Shown here: positions 19,554-30,593 of the stretch, one piece after another | Layout of the letters: each line of letters opens with the position of its first letter | How positions within the stretch are numbered: the stretch's first letter is position 1 | The notes under the pieces: generated by a model | Told to the model about the DNA's origin: nothing | Database searches by the model: none | What the model saw: the letters and a program-made list of their open reading frames with translations, nothing else | Position numbers and translations under genes: made by a program | NCBI RefSeq assembly: GCF_900963305.1 | Contig: NW_021780168.1 | Location: 124,001 to 188,000, forward strand | Reading direction: 5' to 3' | Origin: Echeneis naucrates | Lineage: Eukaryota > Chordata > Actinopteri > Carangiformes > Echeneidae | DNA: 64,000 nucleotides

Positions 19554-19762
19554 TTGGAGCCCACTGAGAGACGTGCTGTGTTTAATCTACTTTCTCTTAT
19601 CCAGCATACATCGACCAACAATGACTGCTAGAGTCAAATATCTTAACATCAGTTTGAACCAACATGAAACTAGCTGAGGTTTAAATAGTGTAATTACAGC
19701 TGCTGGTCATTACGTCTCTGTGGGGCAATGAGCCAGTGTGTTTGGCTGTTAACTGAAAGGAT

Positions 19763-19797
19763 GGTGGACAGGAACCTGCAGAGAGATGCTGAGGTTG
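19763..19797 (+). pseudogene. tRNA-Ile(TAT) fragment
   Basis: CCTGCAGAGAGATGCTGAGG then TTGTGG: the intron/anticodon 3' side only. Confidence 0.5.
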
Positions 19798-19799
19798 TG

Positions 19800-20986
19800 G
19801 CATTGTGCATCAATTTGGAGAGCAGCAGCGGTCAGGTGGACAGGTTTCCTTCAGCAGTTCTGCCCTCTGTGAATACACCTGTTTGGTCACACCCTGTGTT
19901 GTTATTGTTTTCACCAGCTTGAGGAATTGGTTGTCACATTTGTTGCTGCTAACAACCTTTTCAAAAGAAAAGCTGTCACAAAAAGAACAACAGCATCAAA
20001 CGCACGAGTGTTGAGCACAGAGACTTTCGATTTGCAAAGTTTAACAGGCTGTTGATGGTTTCCGTTTTTAACAGATGCTCCTTGACAAGCAGAGAGATAA
20101 GAACTCATCTTCCTTTCTTTTGGCTGGAACTACAAAGCCTCTTCAGTTTTCAACAGCATTGTCATCCATTGGAGGACTGTTTGGAGCTTCATCAGCCTCC
20201 TCACCAGGGTGAGCATTCTGGGAAGTAGTGGAGTCAGGGTCAGGTCCTATGACAGTTGTTGCATCAGCTACATCATCCATTTAACGTTTTTGTTTTGCAG
20301 AACGAATCCTCATGTTTCCCTCAATGAAGGAAAGATTAGTTGGCACGAAAGGGTAGGTTTTCATGTTTGAAAAGCCCATTTTCCCCGTTTTTGAACTCTG
20401 CTTCAACAGCAGCAGAACTTCCACTGATGCTGGTGCTTCAGAAGAGTCAGAGTCAGTCGCGATGGTACGTAGAAGTTGTTTTGCATGTTCCACAGATTGT
20501 GACTTAAGAAGCTGTGCTATTGACCTCACAAAGAAATCTTTAACACCATGTGTTTTATTTTTCAGGCCGTCTCACTGGCAGATCATCTTGATGCAGTGTG
20601 CAACATCTACCCTTACAGAACATGGGGGCAGTTTTGAAGGTTGATTCCCAAGCAAGACGTTAAACCTATTCAGATCAGCCAAATCAGAAAAGCCAATTTA
20701 GATTATTTTATTTGTATCTTTAGTTCAGATGTAGCAAAGCGCAACAATAAGGATCTTTCCCATTTGGGTTACTTGAAGTGATGGTGGCCACTGATGCAAC
20801 ACTCCGTAGCAGCACCACTCTGATGTACAGGGATGTATTTTGGATCTGAAAATACCCCCAACATATGTGGCTGACCATCGTGGCTCTTACCAAAGTTTCT
20901 TTAGCATATAATAAACTGTCACATTAATGTCCTGAATGTGCTGTGTGGAAATAATGAAAAAAAAAAAAAAAAAAAGCCCCACAAAT
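19800..20986. other. No recognised gene; unknown frames at 20281-20644
   Basis: A minus-strand frame of 82 codons (20281-20529) and an overlapping plus-strand frame of 93 codons (20363-20644) show no domain that I know. The Ser/Glu-rich composition of the minus frame could be an exon of an old transposon, but this is a guess. Confidence 0.3.
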
Positions 20987-21093
20987 GTTCCATCAGTAAC
21001 CATCAAAGGAGATGCTGATTCTGTGATGTCACAAAGGTTCTCATGACATCAAAGGGATGAAAGACTCCTCCCACTTTTTTGTCATGAACTCCA
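20987..21093 (+). repeat. Dispersed repeat, copy 3 (see 6209)
   Basis: Same unit, ending eleven bases before tRNA-Pro(AGG) and preceded by an A run (about 20947-20975). Confidence 0.8.
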
Positions 21094-21103
21094 CAGTCCA
21101 CAT

Positions 21104-21175
21104 GGCTCGTTGGTCTAGGGGTATGAGTCTCGCTTAGGGTGCGAGAGGTCCCGGGTTCAAATCCCGGACAAGCCC
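21104..21175 (+). tRNA. tRNA-Pro (AGG)
   Basis: GGCTCGT/ACAAGCC acceptor with wobbles, TGGTCTAGGGGTATGA D-arm, anticodon arm CTCGCTTAGGGTGCGAG (AGG), perfect T-arm CCGGGTTCAAATCCCGG, discriminator C. Confidence 0.9.
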
Positions 21176-21309
21176 ATTTGTTGCCTTTCAGTCAATAAGG
21201 GTGCTAACTGTTACACTATGGAGCTGTGTGAGCTTTGCTGTCTGGTTGTTAGTTGCAGTATCTTGGCAACTGAAGCAAGAGCAATGGTAGGGTTAGTATC
21301 CTTCCTCAC

Positions 21310-21381
21310 CTATTCTCAGCCTAATGGATAAGGCACTGGCCTCCTACGCCAGTGATTGTGGGTTCAAGTCCAATCTGGGGT
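21310..21381 (+). pseudogene. tRNA-Arg(CCT) with broken acceptor
   Basis: GCCTAATGGATAAGGCACTG, anticodon arm CTGGCCTCCTACGCCAG (CCT) and GTGGGTTCAAGTCCAATC are present, but the 5' strand CTATTCT cannot pair with the 3' strand TCTGGGG. Confidence 0.75.
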
Positions 21382-21667
21382 GGTTTACAGCATCTTTCTG
21401 CTGTTCTCTTTCTGCTCCAAACATAGGGACAGCTTTGAGGATTCACAAAATGTGAGATGTGGTATTCTTGCGCAGTGAAGCTGGCATAGGTACGTGGTAG
21501 TGCAAGGAACTAATTTCTAACATATGTAAAAGTTATGTTCACCTCACACACTAAAGGTCTCTGGACAGAAACTATTAAGAAACAACTTTATTCTAGAGTC
21601 ATGATGGGCAGCTACTTATGTTGGAATATTTTTTATATATCCTCTGTACATTTTTGCATGTCAGAGT

Positions 21668-21741
21668 GGTGCTGTGGCTTAGTTGGTCAAAGGGCCTGTC
21701 TAGTAAACAGGAGATCCTGGGTTCAAATCCCAGCAGTACCT
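21668..21741 (+). tRNA. tRNA-Thr (AGT)
   Basis: Perfect acceptor GGTGCTG/CAGTACC, D-arm GGCTTAGTTGGTCAAAGG, anticodon arm CCTGTCTAGTAAACAGG (loop CTAGTAA, anticodon AGT), perfect T-arm CTGGGTTCAAATCCCAG, discriminator T, and TTTT at about 21743-21747 as terminator. Likely functional. Confidence 0.92.
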
Positions 21742-22008
21742 ATTTTAACGTTGTTGACATAAACTCATGTAACTTCTTCTGCAGGAGTTCCATTTAAACT
21801 AAAACAAACAGAGAATGAAGTTGTTTCCTAACAGTTTCTATCCAGCGACCTTTAGTGTGTGAGGTGAACATGACAATTTTTACATATTCCATTCCGACCA
21901 CAGGGAGTTACCATCAACCTGAAAGGTGGAAGTCTCAGTACTTTTTAACCTGGTCATAACCAGGCAGTGTTCTGCTGGGTAAGTTTGGGTCTAAAAAAAA
22001 CTACTTAT

Positions 22009-22081
22009 CCCCCAATGTGGGGCTCGAACCCACAACCCTGAGATTAAGAGTCTCATGCTCTACCGACTGAGCTACCCGGGC
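22009..22081 (-). tRNA. tRNA-Lys (CTT)
   Basis: Minus strand: GCCCGGGTAGCTCAGTCGGT, anticodon arm GAGACTCTTAATCTC (CTT), T-arm GTGGGTTCGAGCCCCAC, followed at once by TAGTTTTTTTT, a strong Pol III terminator. The first acceptor pair is G-G, otherwise intact. Confidence 0.88.
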
Positions 22082-22458
22082 TGCTAAAGCTGCAAAAAAT
22101 GTTCCTAAAAATTCCCAAAAAATACAGACAGTTTATTTTTATCATTATGCTGCGTTTCAACTCCTTGACGCTTTGAGCTGCAGAAAGAACAAGAGCAGTC
22201 GCACCATACATCATTATGAGAAACCTGGATGCTGTGTCCAGGAGATTTGGAGGAGAGAATGGCAGAAAGATGTCTTTGAAGCCTTTTGGACACACAACCA
22301 GTCAGCGTGAAATATCAGAGTGTTAGACAAGACTGAGTGACGAGTGACTAAGCAGGATAACATGGAGCGATAATTGAGTGTTGGAGAGCAGAACTCTTTC
22401 CTGTGCTTCAGATACACTGCTTACCTGAGCTTGAACCTCACTCAGGTACCACCTCCGA

Positions 22459-22531
22459 TGCCAAAACCCGGGATTGAAACAGGGACCTTTAGATCGTCAG
22501 TCTAACGCTCTCCCAACTGAGCTATTTCGGC
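22459..22531 (-). tRNA. tRNA-Phe-like gene with GAC anticodon
   Basis: The full minus-strand body of tRNA-Phe: GCCGAAATAGCTCAGTTGGG, acceptor pairing with TTTTGGC and stem TTAGA/TCTAA. The loop is CTGACGA, so the anticodon is GAC (Val) where GAA is expected. The T-arm has GTTTCAATC instead of GTTCGATC, which may weaken the B box. Either a decaying copy or an anticodon-switched tRNA. Confidence 0.75.
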
Positions 22532-22663
22532 TGGCTGCCCCCATTAATGCTGGATGTCCCACAGTGAAGGCTTCAAATGCACATCTCTCACAGTGTTATC
22601 ATGACAATGGGACATCACCATGGCCCAGTCTGTATTTTTTAGCAATTTTTTCTCTTGGAAGCA

Positions 22664-22699
22664 GCCCGGCTAGCTCAGTCGGTAGAGCATGAGACTCTC
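22664..22699 (+). pseudogene. tRNA-Lys(CTT) 5' half
   Basis: GCCCGGCTAGCTCAGTCGGT then AGAGCATGAGACTCT, then unrelated sequence. Confidence 0.75.
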
Positions 22700-23108
22700 A
22701 TGAGACTCCACGTTGACCGCTAAGGAGTTTTTTTTTTAGACCCAAAGTTACCCAGCAGAACATAAGTGTCATATGGGATGAGGATTGGAGACCCCCCACA
22801 TATACCCTAGCAAGCTGAGCTATCTGATCTCAATGATGTTAGTGATAAGAGACGGCGGGTTTCAATCTTAAATCCCTTAAATCCTGTTGTTTATGAATAG
22901 TCCTGATTGATGGTTTTTTCTGCTGCTCTTGTTTCATTTCTTGTTGTCCTGCAGAGTTGGTTGTCTGACTGTTCTCTGTGTTATTGATGCAGTTAAAAAG
23001 CTTTGAGAGTTCTTGACCTGTTTCGTGGCTGACAGGTTCAGGTAGATGCAGTCCTACATTAAAAATCATCAAAAATTTCACACACTACAACATCTAGCGT
23101 CCACACGC
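22700..23108. other. No gene recognised
   Basis: Contains TTTTTTTT near 22727-22736 and a short shared repeat (GGTTCAGGTAGATGCAG) near 23037. Confidence 0.3.
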
Positions 23109-23180
23109 TCCCTGGTGGTCTAGTGGCTAGGATTCGGCGCTCTCACTGCCGCGGCCCGGGTTCGATTCCCGGTCAGGGAA
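23109..23180 (+). tRNA. tRNA-Glu (CTC)
   Basis: TCCCTGG/TCAGGGA acceptor, TGGTCTAGTGGCTAGGA D-arm, anticodon loop with CTC in GCGCTCTCACTGC, perfect T-arm CCGGGTTCGATTCCCGG, discriminator A, and TTTT at about 23186. Looks functional. Confidence 0.93.
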
Positions 23181-23650
23181 AATGGTTTTACTGAAAAATA
23201 CAGGTGATTGACTCTAGAACATAAATCTGTCATCATGCACCTGGGGGGTATTTCAGGTAGAAGTTTCAAGTAACTTTGAGTCTATCCCTGAACTCATGCA
23301 TCAGTATGCAGAAGGTCTTCTGTGTGACAGGCAGAGATACTGTCCACTATATTAACGAGGAGCAGGAAAGAGAAGCATCATGTGGTGTGTGACTTCACTT
23401 CCTCTGTGGAAAAACAAACAGAGAATGAAGTTCTCTAATGTTTTGGCCTCTTTTTTTAACTCACGTCAAAACTTCACAATGAAGTTACGGTCTAGTACAT
23501 AATTTGATTAAAATAACAAGTGTCCTGAAAACCACAGTCTTCAGATTTAGCTCCAGGTGGTTCTGACCACACCAGACGACCAGTCTGTCCACCTGCTGTC
23601 TGTAGGCAGACTCATCACTGTGCTGGATGAGGCCGATGAAAAAAACGGTC

Positions 23651-23738
23651 TCCTTCGAGCCGGATTTGAACCAGCGACCTAAGGATTTCAATAATGAACC
23701 ACTACAGTCCTCCGCTCTACCAACTGAGCTATCGAAGG
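23651..23738 (-). tRNA. tRNA-Tyr (GTA) with intron
   Basis: Minus strand: CCTTCGATAGCTCAGTTGGT, anticodon GTA in GGACTGTAG, a ~15-base intron containing GGTTCATTATTGAA, then ATCCTTAGGTCGCTGG and CCGGCTCGAAGGA. Perfect CCTTCGA/TCGAAGG acceptor. A T7 run follows on the minus strand at about 23640-23646. Position and size of the intron are as known for vertebrate tRNA-Tyr. Confidence 0.93.
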
Positions 23739-24119
23739 GACAAATCTCTCCGAATTGGTGCTGTGACTTATGTACTGTCCAACCTACAGGACAGCAAAAC
23801 TGTGCTAACATCAACATGTCGTGTGAGAATGCCGTGTGACATTTTCAGTTTACAGCTGTGCTGTGCAATGTGCTACAGTGCTACAGGTCATTTAATGGTT
23901 ATCACATTTGCCTAACACGTGTAAGGAAGGGTTAGTTCTACTACCATCCCCCAGATCTTGAAGCACAGTATGAAAGAGCACAGTCTTTATTGATAAAAGA
24001 CCAAAGAAACTAATCAGCTCCCTGTTTGTGTCTTTAGAAAATCAATGACACGTGTAGGCTGCAACATGTGGGTGCTCTGCGATTTGATGGACTGTCATGA
24101 CTAATGGTTTGTACCATTA
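23739..24119. other. No gene recognised
   Basis: Short chance frames only. Confidence 0.3.
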
Positions 24120-27100
24120 GCATGACACAGCACCAACAAACAGCATTTACTGCTTTATGTCCATACGTCCGTGTTTCAATTCAGGAGATGTTGATGACAA
24201 CGCTTTTTTTTTATATTCCAACCAAGACTTAGTCTCTAGATATCTGCATTTGTGTTGGGAGTCATGGCTCCCACCAAACCTGCTGCTGTCTTTGTCAGTC
24301 AGCACTGCCCCAACAAGTAGCACTTACTGAATTCAACAGTCAAGTCAGTGCTCAAGTTAAGGTAACATTTGTGACTTTCAAACTAATTCAGATGTTCTTA
24401 ACTCCCACGCCCCAAAAACTGATAAAACTTGTGATTGACTTCTGAAATCACCAACACTACCCCAACAAATAGCACTTACTGCTCTCAGAACACAAGTCTG
24501 TGCTTCAGTTGGGGAAATGTTGAGGACAAATTCACTCATTCAGCTGATCTGAAGAAATCTATAAAAACTGCTTTTAATACCATCCAGGACAACCACATAG
24601 AAAAGCATTTGTACAAAAGGAAGTCGTCTGTGTAATTGAAATGATCAGTATTGTATTCTAAGAAGACCTTAACTTAACCCTCACCCCACATCACTGGTAA
24701 TTCCTGCTGTCCTGGTGATTGAAGAATGGATGGCATTCCTCATGTTTTTAACCAATTTCCATCCAGGACAACCCCAAAGAGAAGCACTTATGCACAAAAC
24801 GTCATCAGTGTCTCTGATTGGAGTGATCCGAGTAAGATCTGAAGAAAACATGGCTCCAAGACTTATTGTTGTTTTTGCCATTTAACAATGAAAGGGGAAA
24901 AAGAGAGCAAATAGAAACATTCATGCAGAAATTCACATTAAGCTTTAATTCTTACCTAACTCTGGTGATTAGTGATTAGGGAAGAAATCTGTTCAAAATG
25001 GGAATCTTCATCATTTTGTTGAAACTCTAACCAGGACAACAACAAAAAGAGAAGCACTTGTGCACAAATAATTCATCAGCGTTTCTGGTGAGTGATCTGG
25101 TGATCTGAGTTAGATTCTAAGAATCTAATGGGAAATGGGTAAAGGAAGGAACAACTTCTGAAATCACCAGCATTACCACAACTAATAGCACTTACTGCTC
25201 TCAGAACACAAGTCTGTGCTTCAGTTGGGGAAATGCTGATGACAAATTTGACTTGAATTTAACTGATCAAAATTAATCAATTTAGCAATGTTTTGTCGAA
25301 TTTCAAACCAGGACAACCCCAAAGAGAAGCACTTATGCACAAGAATTCATCAGTGTCTCTGATTGGAGTGATCCGAGTTAGATCTGAAGAAAACATGGCT
25401 CCAAGAATGAATGCTGTTTTTGTAAATTAACACTGAAAGGGGAAAAAGAGAGCAAAGAGAACAGAAGTCACATTAACCTCTCATTTTTACCTCACATGAT
25501 CTCCTCCAAATAGTCTTTGCAGCCACTTCCTTGTTGTGTTATAGTTCCAATGGACTCCCTTTCAGGCTTTTACCTGAATTTATCTTATACCTGGATGAAA
25601 CCACTCCCACAGCTCCCTCTCTGCTTTGTTCGGGCGGTTTCAATGGTCTTGGTAATGGTTTGTAATGAAGAACACATTTAGTCCATCAGGAACAGACAAC
25701 GATCCTCTTAAATTCATGAGGTCCGTTAGCATATGGTGAGAGGACTGTTAACTGCAGTGATTGGTGTTGCTGCAGCTGATCTGAACAATTCTTTTCAAAA
25801 TGGCCATCTTTGTTGTTGTTTTTATTTCAACCAAAACTTCTTTTCTACCAAATGGTTGCATAAACTCTCTGTCCTGATTAATGCTTGGACAGAATGAACA
25901 ACTTTTGAAATCATCAACTCTGCCCCAACTAATAGCACTTACTGCTCTGAAAACACAAGTCTTTGCTTCATTTGGGGGAATGTTGATGAGAAATGTATGC
26001 TTTTAACTGATCTCAAGAAACATTTCAACCAGAGCAAGCTCAAAGAATTAGTTAGAATTAGAATGCTTTTATTGTCATACACGATGTATAACAAACTTTA
26101 AAGACAACTCTGTTCTGCAAAATGCATTTATAAAATAAGAAAGACATAGTAAAAAAAGTTTGAATAAATTTACAAAAGGAGCCACTAAGAATATACTGTA
26201 TGTACAGTTGAGAATTAGCATGACTGCAGAGAACGGTGGAAATAAATATAATGTCCACTAAGAGAAGCACTGATCCACATGTCACCTCCAGTTAAAGTAA
26301 CATTTGGGACTCCAAAAAAATTCTTTAGAGGTCACAAACTTTTCCCCCAAGAAGTAGCTATTACTGAATCCAACAGTCAAGGTAAGAAGAAAGAAAGGAC
26401 ACATTGACAGAACCACTGTGCTTCATACCAGGACACAGCAGCGTGACTCATGAATCTTCATGAATCATGACTTTCAAACTACTTTCTTCACCCCCACCCC
26501 CCAAAAAACTGATAAAACTTGCTGTCCTTGTGATTGACTTTTGAAATCATCAACTCTGCCCCAACAAATATCACTTACTGCTCTCAGGACACAGAGCTGT
26601 GCTTCACTTTGGCTAATGTTGGGGATGAATTCATGCAGTCAGCTGATTGCATAGAAGAATCTAAATAAATGGCAATTTTGATCTTTTTTTTTGTTGACTA
26701 TCGAACAAGAACAACTCCAAAGAGAAGCACTGATGCAGAAAATAATCATCAGTGTCTCTCACTGAATCCACCAAGTCACATGAAGCCTTTGTTTCAGATT
26801 AATCTTTGTGCCACCGTTGCAATGGACTCTCTTTCAGACTTACTTATTTTATTTTACTCACCTGACTTATCTTAAACTAAAATGATGCACCCTGTCCTCC
26901 TTCAGCAGAAAGTTTCAATTCCAACCACATCTCACATCACAAGTCTGTGTTTCAGTTCAGGAAATGTTGATGACAAATTCATGAATTTAGCTGATCTCAA
27001 GAAACAAATAAAATATTTTGTCAAAATTCCAAACAGGACAACCCCAAAGAGAAACACTTTTGCAGAAATGAATCAACAGTGTCTCTCTGACTGAGGTGAT

Positions 27101-27470
27101 CTGAGTTAGAAGACATTGATTCTTTACTTCTTTATTGTCTTTGTCAGTTAACGCTGCCCCAACAAGCAACATTTACTGAATTCAAAACTCAAGTCAATAC
27201 TCAGGTTGGATAATAAATTGTGACTTTCAGAAAACCTTCTCAAAACTTTTTTCAAGCAGTGTGTTGAATAAATGTGTTGTCCTCCTTCAGCAGGAAGTTT
27301 CTGTGGTCTTGGTAACGGTTTGAAGAACAGAATGATCAGACAACGATCCTCTTAAATTCATGAGGACCGTTAGCATATGATGAGAGGACTGTTAACTGCA
27401 GTGATTAGGGATTAGGGTTGTGTTGTTGCAGCTGATCTGAAGAGCAGGACAACCCCAAAGAGAAGCATTT
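24120..27470 (+). repeat. Degenerate repeat-unit block 3 (largest)
   Basis: About nine more copies of the unit of 9480-10500, with the marker CAACCCCAAAGAGAAGCA near 24772, 25316, 27040, 27449 and weaker versions between. Units diverge by indels and are not strictly tandem. The region 26045-26260 (TGCTTTTATTGTCATACA...) looks like an unrelated insertion, possibly a LINE/SINE 3' end. Confidence 0.8.
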
Positions 27471-27634
27471 ATGTAGAAAGGAATAACTGTAGCTGTCTGA
27501 GTTAGAGCCTCAGATATGGCTATGGAAGTGCAACAGTCAGAGCTCCATACACAATAACAGTCTTGCTTCTGTTTACCAAAAGCCTCCAAAGTCCACCCTG
27601 TATGCTGTATCTCCAACAAAGAGCTAAAGTCTTG

Positions 27635-27707
27635 TGGAGAATGTGGGCATCGATCCCACTACCTCTCACATGCTAAGCAAGCACTCTACCAGTTGAGCTA
27701 ACTCCCC
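27635..27707 (-). tRNA. tRNA-Ala (AGC)
   Basis: Full minus-strand cloverleaf: GGGGAGT/ATTCTCC acceptor (wobbles), TAGCTCAACTGGTAGAG D-arm, anticodon loop with AGC in GCTTAGCATG, T-arm GTGGGATCGATGCCCAC, discriminator A. It is the only complete copy among at least seven Ala(AGC) remnants. No T-run is seen directly after it. Confidence 0.85.
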
Positions 27708-27829
27708 TGTATGCATGCTAGTACACATTTTAATTTCTGGTGATGACGTCACCCAGCCCCCCATGTTCTCCGAACGGACCCAAAGTGGTACCATTCATTT
27801 GTTCTTGCAAAGCTTTAAGTCCATGATTG

Positions 27830-27910
27830 TGATACATATACTGATCTTTATTTGCACGTTCACAGCGTGATTATATATATTTTGATCTTGGCAGGTGACC
27901 GATTGTCTTT
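27830..27910 (-). repeat. Dispersed repeat, copy 3 of 3 (see 8425)
   Basis: Inverse copy with TTTATTTGCACG and GTGATTATATATATTTTGAT, 120 bp from tRNA-Ala. Confidence 0.7.
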
Positions 27911-27960
27911 AAGTTTTAAAATCTGTTGTTAGTTTTATTAACTTTTGGAAATGAATCACT

Positions 27961-28239
27961 TTGTGCGTATTGTTTCTGGAGAGCTCACAGGGGTGCAGTA
28001 TCTGCTCCAGCAGACCGGTCAGGTGCTGCAGGATGTGCAGCCTGATTCACCTCCTCATTGAGGAGCATGATGTGGAGGATGACATGGAGGAAAATGATCC
28101 CACAGTGCTGGAGGTCCTTCATGCCCCCAGCACATCCACACTGGCGTCCAGCCCTCTGCCTTCTACTTCCTCTTCTGTAGCTGCAGTTGATACTCAGGCT
28201 GAAGATGAAGAAATGGTAAATTTCATTGTGTCCATCTGA
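27961..28239 (+). other. Unrecognised open frame (92 codons)
   Basis: The second half is acidic and Ser/Pro-rich (EEHDVEDDMEENDPTVLEV, then STSTLASSPLPSTSSS), reads like a linker exon, and is followed by GTAAAT as a possible donor at about 28216. It could be an exon of a transposon or host gene. No partner exon was recognised. Confidence 0.25.
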
Positions 28240-28781
28240 GAACGCAGGAATATAAACATGAGTCTAACTCTTGACTAGGCTTCTTCAAGTCCTTCTTGAA
28301 TGATCTCGAAATCACTCAGGTTGTTGGTACACAAACAATGTATACTTGTGGGCTTCACAAGTCGGAACCCTGAAAAAAGTAGAGTACACTCCTTTGTACA
28401 GCACAAACCTCAAATTTTCTGTGGCGACAAGATACTTTAAATTTGTGTTTTGTTGCCTTTGTGTTAAATTGCTGCCAGTCATGTGACAAATTTTCATTGT
28501 ATGCTGTGGACCGTGGAGTAACTTCTGAGGTAAGTTGATTAAATAGCTCCCTCTTTTTAATTGTCAACTGTATGTATTTTATCAGAGGTTCTTTATGATG
28601 CATGTGAAAAGCAGTCTATCACCAAATTTTCACGGGTGCTTGATGCTGTCTTCATCCTGATGACTGTTGAAGCAATGAAACATGACATGACACTTGCTAA
28701 GCTTCAGTGCTGCCAGTTTCTCTGTAGTTTGTCTCATCTGTCGGTCAACACTGTGAAGGACTCTGATTTCGACCCTGTTTG

Positions 28782-28853
28782 GCAATGGTGGTATAGTGGT
28801 AAGCATAGCTGCCTTCCAAGCAGTTGACCTCAGTTTGATTCCTGGCCATTGCA
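28782..28853 (+). tRNA. tRNA-Gly (TCC), worn T-stem
   Basis: Perfect acceptor GCAATGG/CCATTGC, GTGGTATAGTGGTAAGCAT D-arm, anticodon arm GCTGCCTTCCAAGCAG (TCC), discriminator A, and TTTT near 28862. The acceptor differs from common tRNA-Gly in paired positions, so pairing is kept. The T-stem has two mismatches and the B box reads AGTTTGATTCC. Confidence 0.75.
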
Positions 28854-28984
28854 GTTTAGCTTTTGTTTTCCTTCCTGAAATTATCCCCAAAAAATCGGGA
28901 CCCTAACACCAGAGAAAGGTTAGTGTTTTCTCTACATTCCTCACAGAAATTGAACTTATCTCGCCTGTCTCCATCCATCTTCAA

Positions 28985-29030
28985 CGTAAGCAACAGAGTT
29001 CCATCACTCATGAACAAGACCTGAGATGTC
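28985..29030 (+). repeat. Short repeat shared with 62170-62215
   Basis: AAGCAACAGAGTTCCATCAC then TCATGAACAAGACCTGAGAT at both sites, same strand. Confidence 0.65.
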
Positions 29031-29177
29031 TCAGATTTAGAGGTGCTGATCCTCGTCCCTGCTGCTTCACACTCAGCTACAAACTGATCCAATGAGTGCT
29101 GTCAGTCTCAGGCTGATGGTGCCAAAAGGACCACATCATCTTAAAGATGGACTTCCACGTGTCCATGACAATACAAG

Positions 29178-29527
29178 TGAATTAAAATATAGAAAACCTA
29201 AAGTAGGATTTGATTCCTTAACAGCATGACAAAGTGTGTCATTAATCTTCTGGATTCTACAGACTGAGTTCATGTTCTGATAGATTTATTTTACAGCTGT
29301 AGTAACAATAAATCTCCAGCAGGTGGAAGTATTGCTGCTCAGATGTCATGTACACTGTGGGACACACAATACTCACAGAGGACTTTATTGTGCTGCAGTG
29401 AGATGTATAAAAAGCTCCAGTTCTACAGTCAGAAGATGTCCAGTCTGAAGGTGGATGAGTTCTGACTGCAGAAGAAAGTTTCAGAGCGCCTTCCAATGGC
29501 TGATTATTGATCTGTGATCAGGTTATG
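29178..29527 (-). repeat. Inverted repeat, right copy, bracketing the tRNA block
   Basis: Minus-strand counterpart of 5479-5828. It includes an inserted GATAG-type difference near the end of the shared frame, but most of the ~350 bp is identical. Confidence 0.85.
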
Positions 29528-30336
29528 AGCTATAAACACTGATCACCTTCATTACAAACCAATTCCAAACAATATGTAAACTCCATGTCTGAATAGAGGT
29601 GGATGTGTGAACGTGTGTTAAAATCAGAGAGACTTTACACTCATTCCACTCAAATCCAGGAACATCCATATCTATAAATATTTACAAACCAATCGGATTT
29701 TAAATAAGGCGCTGCACAAATTTTTATTTTTATCAGAAACTCTCTATCGATATCTCTGTCTTTTATTTTACTGCTGTCACTCCAAAAACTTCCCCTCTTC
29801 CTTAGCAGCCAGATTGCGCATTGCGTAGTATTTTTTTGATTGGTTGATTTAGTGCCTTTTTCCACCAATAGGAAGGGGGGCGCCATCTTTCCTTCTGCTT
29901 GTGAGTGTAACAGATAGGAGAGGATTAATTATTTTACTTTATTAATTTCACCAAAATCCTTCACATTATGTGTTTTGGTTTATTTTCTATCATTTTTCGT
30001 TTAGTTCAGTTTTATTCAGGATTATTGTCAATATGATTTGAATTTATGTACTTTCGCCTTTATATTTTAGATTTCCTTAATTTTCATAGTCAGAGCTTTT
30101 ATTTTGAAAGCCTACGGATATGACGTCTGTAACGACTCGTCAGTCTGCGAGGGGTATGTTTCAAAGGTTGCTGTGTTAAAAAGTTGGGATTTTGAGTTTC
30201 GATCGTAATTCTGTGATATGAAGATGGGCTTATGTTGTTTGATGACATGGTGACGTGGTGTTTTAGGTCCGGTATTGTCATTGTGTGGCTGCTTTTGAGT
30301 GTGAAAGAGCAGGATGTCTTCCCGCGTGTTCTCCCT
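29528..30336. other. No gene recognised
   Basis: AT-rich sequence. A 186-codon minus-strand frame (30099-30659) spans this region and the CG/TG repeat, but has low-complexity His/Thr/Arg parts and no recognised domain. Confidence 0.3.
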
Positions 30337-30366
30337 GTGTGTGTGTGTGTGCGCGCGCGCGCGCTT
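30337..30366 (+). repeat. (TG)n(CG)n alternating tract
   Basis: GTGTGTGTGTGTGTG passing into GCGCGCGCGCGCGC: purine-pyrimidine alternation of the kind known to adopt Z-DNA. Confidence 0.9.
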
Positions 30367-30593
30367 GTAATGCAGCTAAAATGTGTTTTGTTCTCGTCTT
30401 GCTCTTCTTTTCTTGTGTTACGTTTTAATAGAGAGTATGAAAACTCACACTCTGGTTTGCCTTGAATAAATTCAGGGAATAAATTCAGCCCAAAGAGCCG
30501 TCTCTGTGTCCACTCTTCTGTCGTGCACCAAAACACGACGACGTGCAGTTTTTTACTAAACAACAATAATGAGGAAGACTGTTTATTGCTCGG

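Noticed and set aside
24120-27470. CRISPR-like or satellite array
   Set aside because: The repeats are long, divergent and irregularly spaced in a vertebrate genome; no short identical repeats with unique spacers.
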